Source: Alphaproteobacteria bacterium (GTDB lineage: Bacteria; Pseudomonadota; Alphaproteobacteria; Rhodobacterales; Rhodobacteraceae). Taken from it: a DNA stretch of 64,000 bases. The DNA lies in the NCBI GenBank assembly GCA_030148665.1, contig JASBSZ010000014.1, positions 1 through 64,000 of the forward strand, in the 5' to 3' direction. The notes below the pieces were generated by a model. It was not told the origin of the DNA. It saw only the letters and a program-made list of their open reading frames with translations, and did no database searches. This document shows, one piece after another, positions 62,296-64,000 of this stretch; the stretch's first letter is position 1; the number at the start of each line of letters is the position of its first letter. The position numbers and the translations under genes were made by a program.

Positions 62296-63287
62296 TGCAG
62301 GCACCGCAATTCTGGCAAAACCCGCCCGACCGTCCCGGAATCGCGGCGCGCCTGCTGGCCCCGCTGGCCGCCCTGTGGCGATGGATGGGGCGGCGCAGGC
62401 TGCGCAAGGGGCCGTGGAACAAGGTCCCCGTGCCGGTAATCTGCGTCGGCAACATCAACATGGGTGGAACGGGCAAGACGCCGACGGTGATCGCGCTGGC
62501 CGCGCGTCTGGGCGATCGTGGCCTGAAGGTACACGTCGTGTCGCGCGGCCATGGCGGCAGCCTGACGGGGCCGGTCAGGGTTGATCCCGCCCACCACGAT
62601 GCGTCACAGGTCGGAGACGAGCCTCTGTTGATCGCGGCATTCTGCGATACCTGGGTGGCGCGTGATCGCCATGCCGGTGCCGCCGCGGCCGTCGAGGCGG
62701 GGGCCGATGTGATCCTGCTGGACGACGGTTTTCAGAATCCGACCCTGTTCAAGGATATCTCGATCACGGTTGTCGATGCCGTGGCAGGTTTCGGCAATGG
62801 GCGGGTGTTCCCCGCGGGGCCCTTGCGCGAACTGCCCGGCGAAGGGTTGGCACGCACCGATCTTCTGCTGGTGATCGGCGGGCGCAGGTCGCGCCGGCGG
62901 TTCATCGAATCCCTTCAGGGCGGGTCGCACCCCCCGATCGTCGAAGCGGTGTTGAAGCCGCTGGAAACGGGAATGTCCTGGAAGGGACAGAAGGTGCTTG
63001 CATTTGCCGGCATCGGACGGCCCGAAAAATTCTTTGCCACCTTGCGCGGCCTTGGCGCCGAGGTGGTGCACGCCCAGGCCCTGAGCGACCATCAGCCCCT
63101 GACAACGGCCCTGATGAAGCGGCTGGAAACCGAGGCCCTGTTGCGCAGGGCGCAGCTGGTCACGACCGAGAAGGACGCCGTTCGCCTGCCTGCCGATTTC
63201 CGCCTTGCGGTTGCGACCTTGCCGGTCAGGCTGGAGGTGCAGGACTGGGCGCCGATCGACGCGGCGATCGAACAGCTGGGAATCTGA
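62295..63287 (+). CDS. lpxK: Tetraacyldisaccharide 4'-kinase LpxK
   Basis: This 330-residue lipid A kinase has a short hydrophobic N-terminus and the P-loop VGNINMGGTGKTPTVIALA. It also has DDGFQNPTLFKDISITVVDA, the DDGFQ motif typical of LpxK, and GRVFPAGPLRE. It phosphorylates the 4' position of the lipid A disaccharide. Translation is coupled to waaA by a TGATG overlap. It ends 6 bp before the convergent CoA-transferase gene. Confidence 0.94.
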   Translation: MQAPQFWQNPPDRPGIAARLLAPLAALWRWMGRRRLRKGPWNKVPVPVICVGNINMGGTGKTPTVIALAARLGDRGLKVHVVSRGHGGSLTGPVRVDPAHHDASQVGDEPLLIAAFCDTWVARDRHAGAAAAVEAGADVILLDDGFQNPTLFKDISITVVDAVAGFGNGRVFPAGPLRELPGEGLARTDLLLVIGGRRSRRRFIESLQGGSHPPIVEAVLKPLETGMSWKGQKVLAFAGIGRPEKFFATLRGLGAEVVHAQALSDHQPLTTALMKRLETEALLRRAQLVTTEKDAVRLPADFRLAVATLPVRLEVQDWAPIDAAIEQLGI

Positions 63288-63293
63288 GGGGGA

Positions 63294-64000
63294 TCAATCC
63301 TTTCCCAGGATCTCGTCATTATGCTCACCCAGGCGGGGCGAGGGGCGATCGAGGCTGAGTTCGGCATCCGAAAACAGCATCGGCGAGCGCACGGACGGGA
63401 TTCCCTCCAGGTCGATCTGCAGCTTGCGCGCAATAACCTGCGGGTCGGCAAAGACCTCGGCCATGTTGTTGATTGGGCCCGCCGGCACGCCGTTGGCCTC
63501 ACAGGCGGCCAGGAGGTCGGCCTTGGTTCGCTGGCGTGTTGCCTGTGTCAGCTTTTCGGCCAGCACGCGGCGGTTTTTCACCCGGTCGGCATTGCTGCGG
63601 TAATCGGGGTGGTCGGCCAGCTCGTCAAGGCCGAGGATCGCACAGAGGCGTTGATACTGGGCGTCATTTCCGGTGGCGATGATGATCCAGCCATCGGCGC
63701 AATCGAACACCTGATAGGGCATCAGGTTGGGGTGTTCGTTGCCCATCGGCACGGGGGGCTTGCCGCTGACCAGATAGTTCAGCGCCTGGTTGGCCATCGT
63801 TGCCGCCGCGACATCCAGCAGCGCCATGTCGATATGCTGGCCCTTGCCGGTGCGGTTGCGTTGCAGCAGCGCGGCCTGAATGGCGATGACGGCATATAGC
63901 CCGGTCAGTATGTCGGTAACGGCGACGCCCACCTTTTGCGGCTGGCGGCCCGGCTCGCCGGTGACCGACATGATCCCGCCCATGCCCTGCATCAGGAAAT
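63294..64000 (-). CDS. CaiB/BaiF-family CoA-transferase (5' end outside window)
   Basis: The last about 235 residues of a class III CoA-transferase are visible, and the frame stays open to the window edge. Seen are FLMQGMGGIMSVTGEPGRQP, PQKVGVAVTDILTGLYAVIA with ALLQRNRTGKGQHIDMALLD, and the C-terminal substrate-side region VPAGPINNMAEVFADPQVIA. These match formyl-CoA/succinyl-CoA-type transferases. The catalytic Asp of the family is in the GQHIDMALLD segment. The acyl donor and acceptor cannot be named from this part. Confidence 0.9.
   Translation of the reverse strand, partial: FLMQGMGGIMSVTGEPGRQPQKVGVAVTDILTGLYAVIAIQAALLQRNRTGKGQHIDMALLDVAAATMANQALNYLVSGKPPVPMGNEHPNLMPYQVFDCADGWIIIATGNDAQYQRLCAILGLDELADHPDYRSNADRVKNRRVLAEKLTQATRQRTKADLLAACEANGVPAGPINNMAEVFADPQVIARKLQIDLEGIPSVRSPMLFSDAELSLDRPSPRLGEHNDEILGKD

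Overview
The window is a GC-rich alphaproteobacterial chromosome segment, most likely from the order Rhodobacterales (roseobacter/Rhodobacter relatives). Three things point there: a single-cluster alphaproteobacterial flagellar system with FlaF and FlbT but no FliD or FliS; the block ubiB-ubiE / mutM-enoyl-CoA hydratase-rpsT / dnaA-dnaN-recF-gyrB; and the block pmbA-CysQ-like-DUF4170-waaA-lpxK. No rRNA, tRNA or CRISPR array was recognised.

Layout. (1) Positions 1-4011 are an accessory patch: the right end of an IS5-family element inserted into a PAS sensor histidine kinase gene, a RelE-like toxin with an XRE antitoxin and a palindromic operator, and a P4-type tyrosine recombinase. (2) Positions 4182-6339 hold a fumarylacetoacetate-hydrolase-family enzyme and the membrane urate hydroxylase PuuD. 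(3) Positions 6426-38435 are an almost uninterrupted flagellar cluster of 38 genes in alternating operons. It covers the stator (motB, motA, a MotE-like protein, a large secreted protein), the export apparatus (flhA, flhB, fliH, fliI, fliP, fliQ, fliR), MS-ring (fliF), C-ring (fliN and a short FliG-like protein), rod, rings, hook, filament and the FlbT/FlaF flagellin regulators. (4) Positions 38546-52036 carry housekeeping genes: a phosphotransferase, ubiquinone biosynthesis, DNA repair, ribosomal protein S20, replication initiation and gyrase B. (5) Positions 52129-64000 hold metabolism and envelope genes: an ornithine cyclodeaminase-like protein, a UPF0178 protein, glycerol kinase, an enoyl-CoA hydratase/SDR pair, a DUF2125 protein, pmbA, a CysQ-like phosphatase, Kdo transferase, LpxK and a CoA-transferase cut by the window edge.

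How it fits together. Four flagellar promoter regions (flgE, fliF/fliL, flgB/fliI, fliC) each carry a TTAA-N7-TTAA-like site with one mismatch, which suggests direct CtrA control of the cluster. Five GANTC sites, four of them within 85 bp, lie upstream of a rhodanese-dnaA pair and suggest CcrM-linked cell-cycle control of dnaA. The flagellar set lacks fliM and a full-length FliG in this window. Its FliG-like protein stops before the torque-generating C-terminal domain, and its FlhB has NPEH where the autocleavage motif is normally NPTH. These are the most unusual points in an otherwise recognisable cluster.
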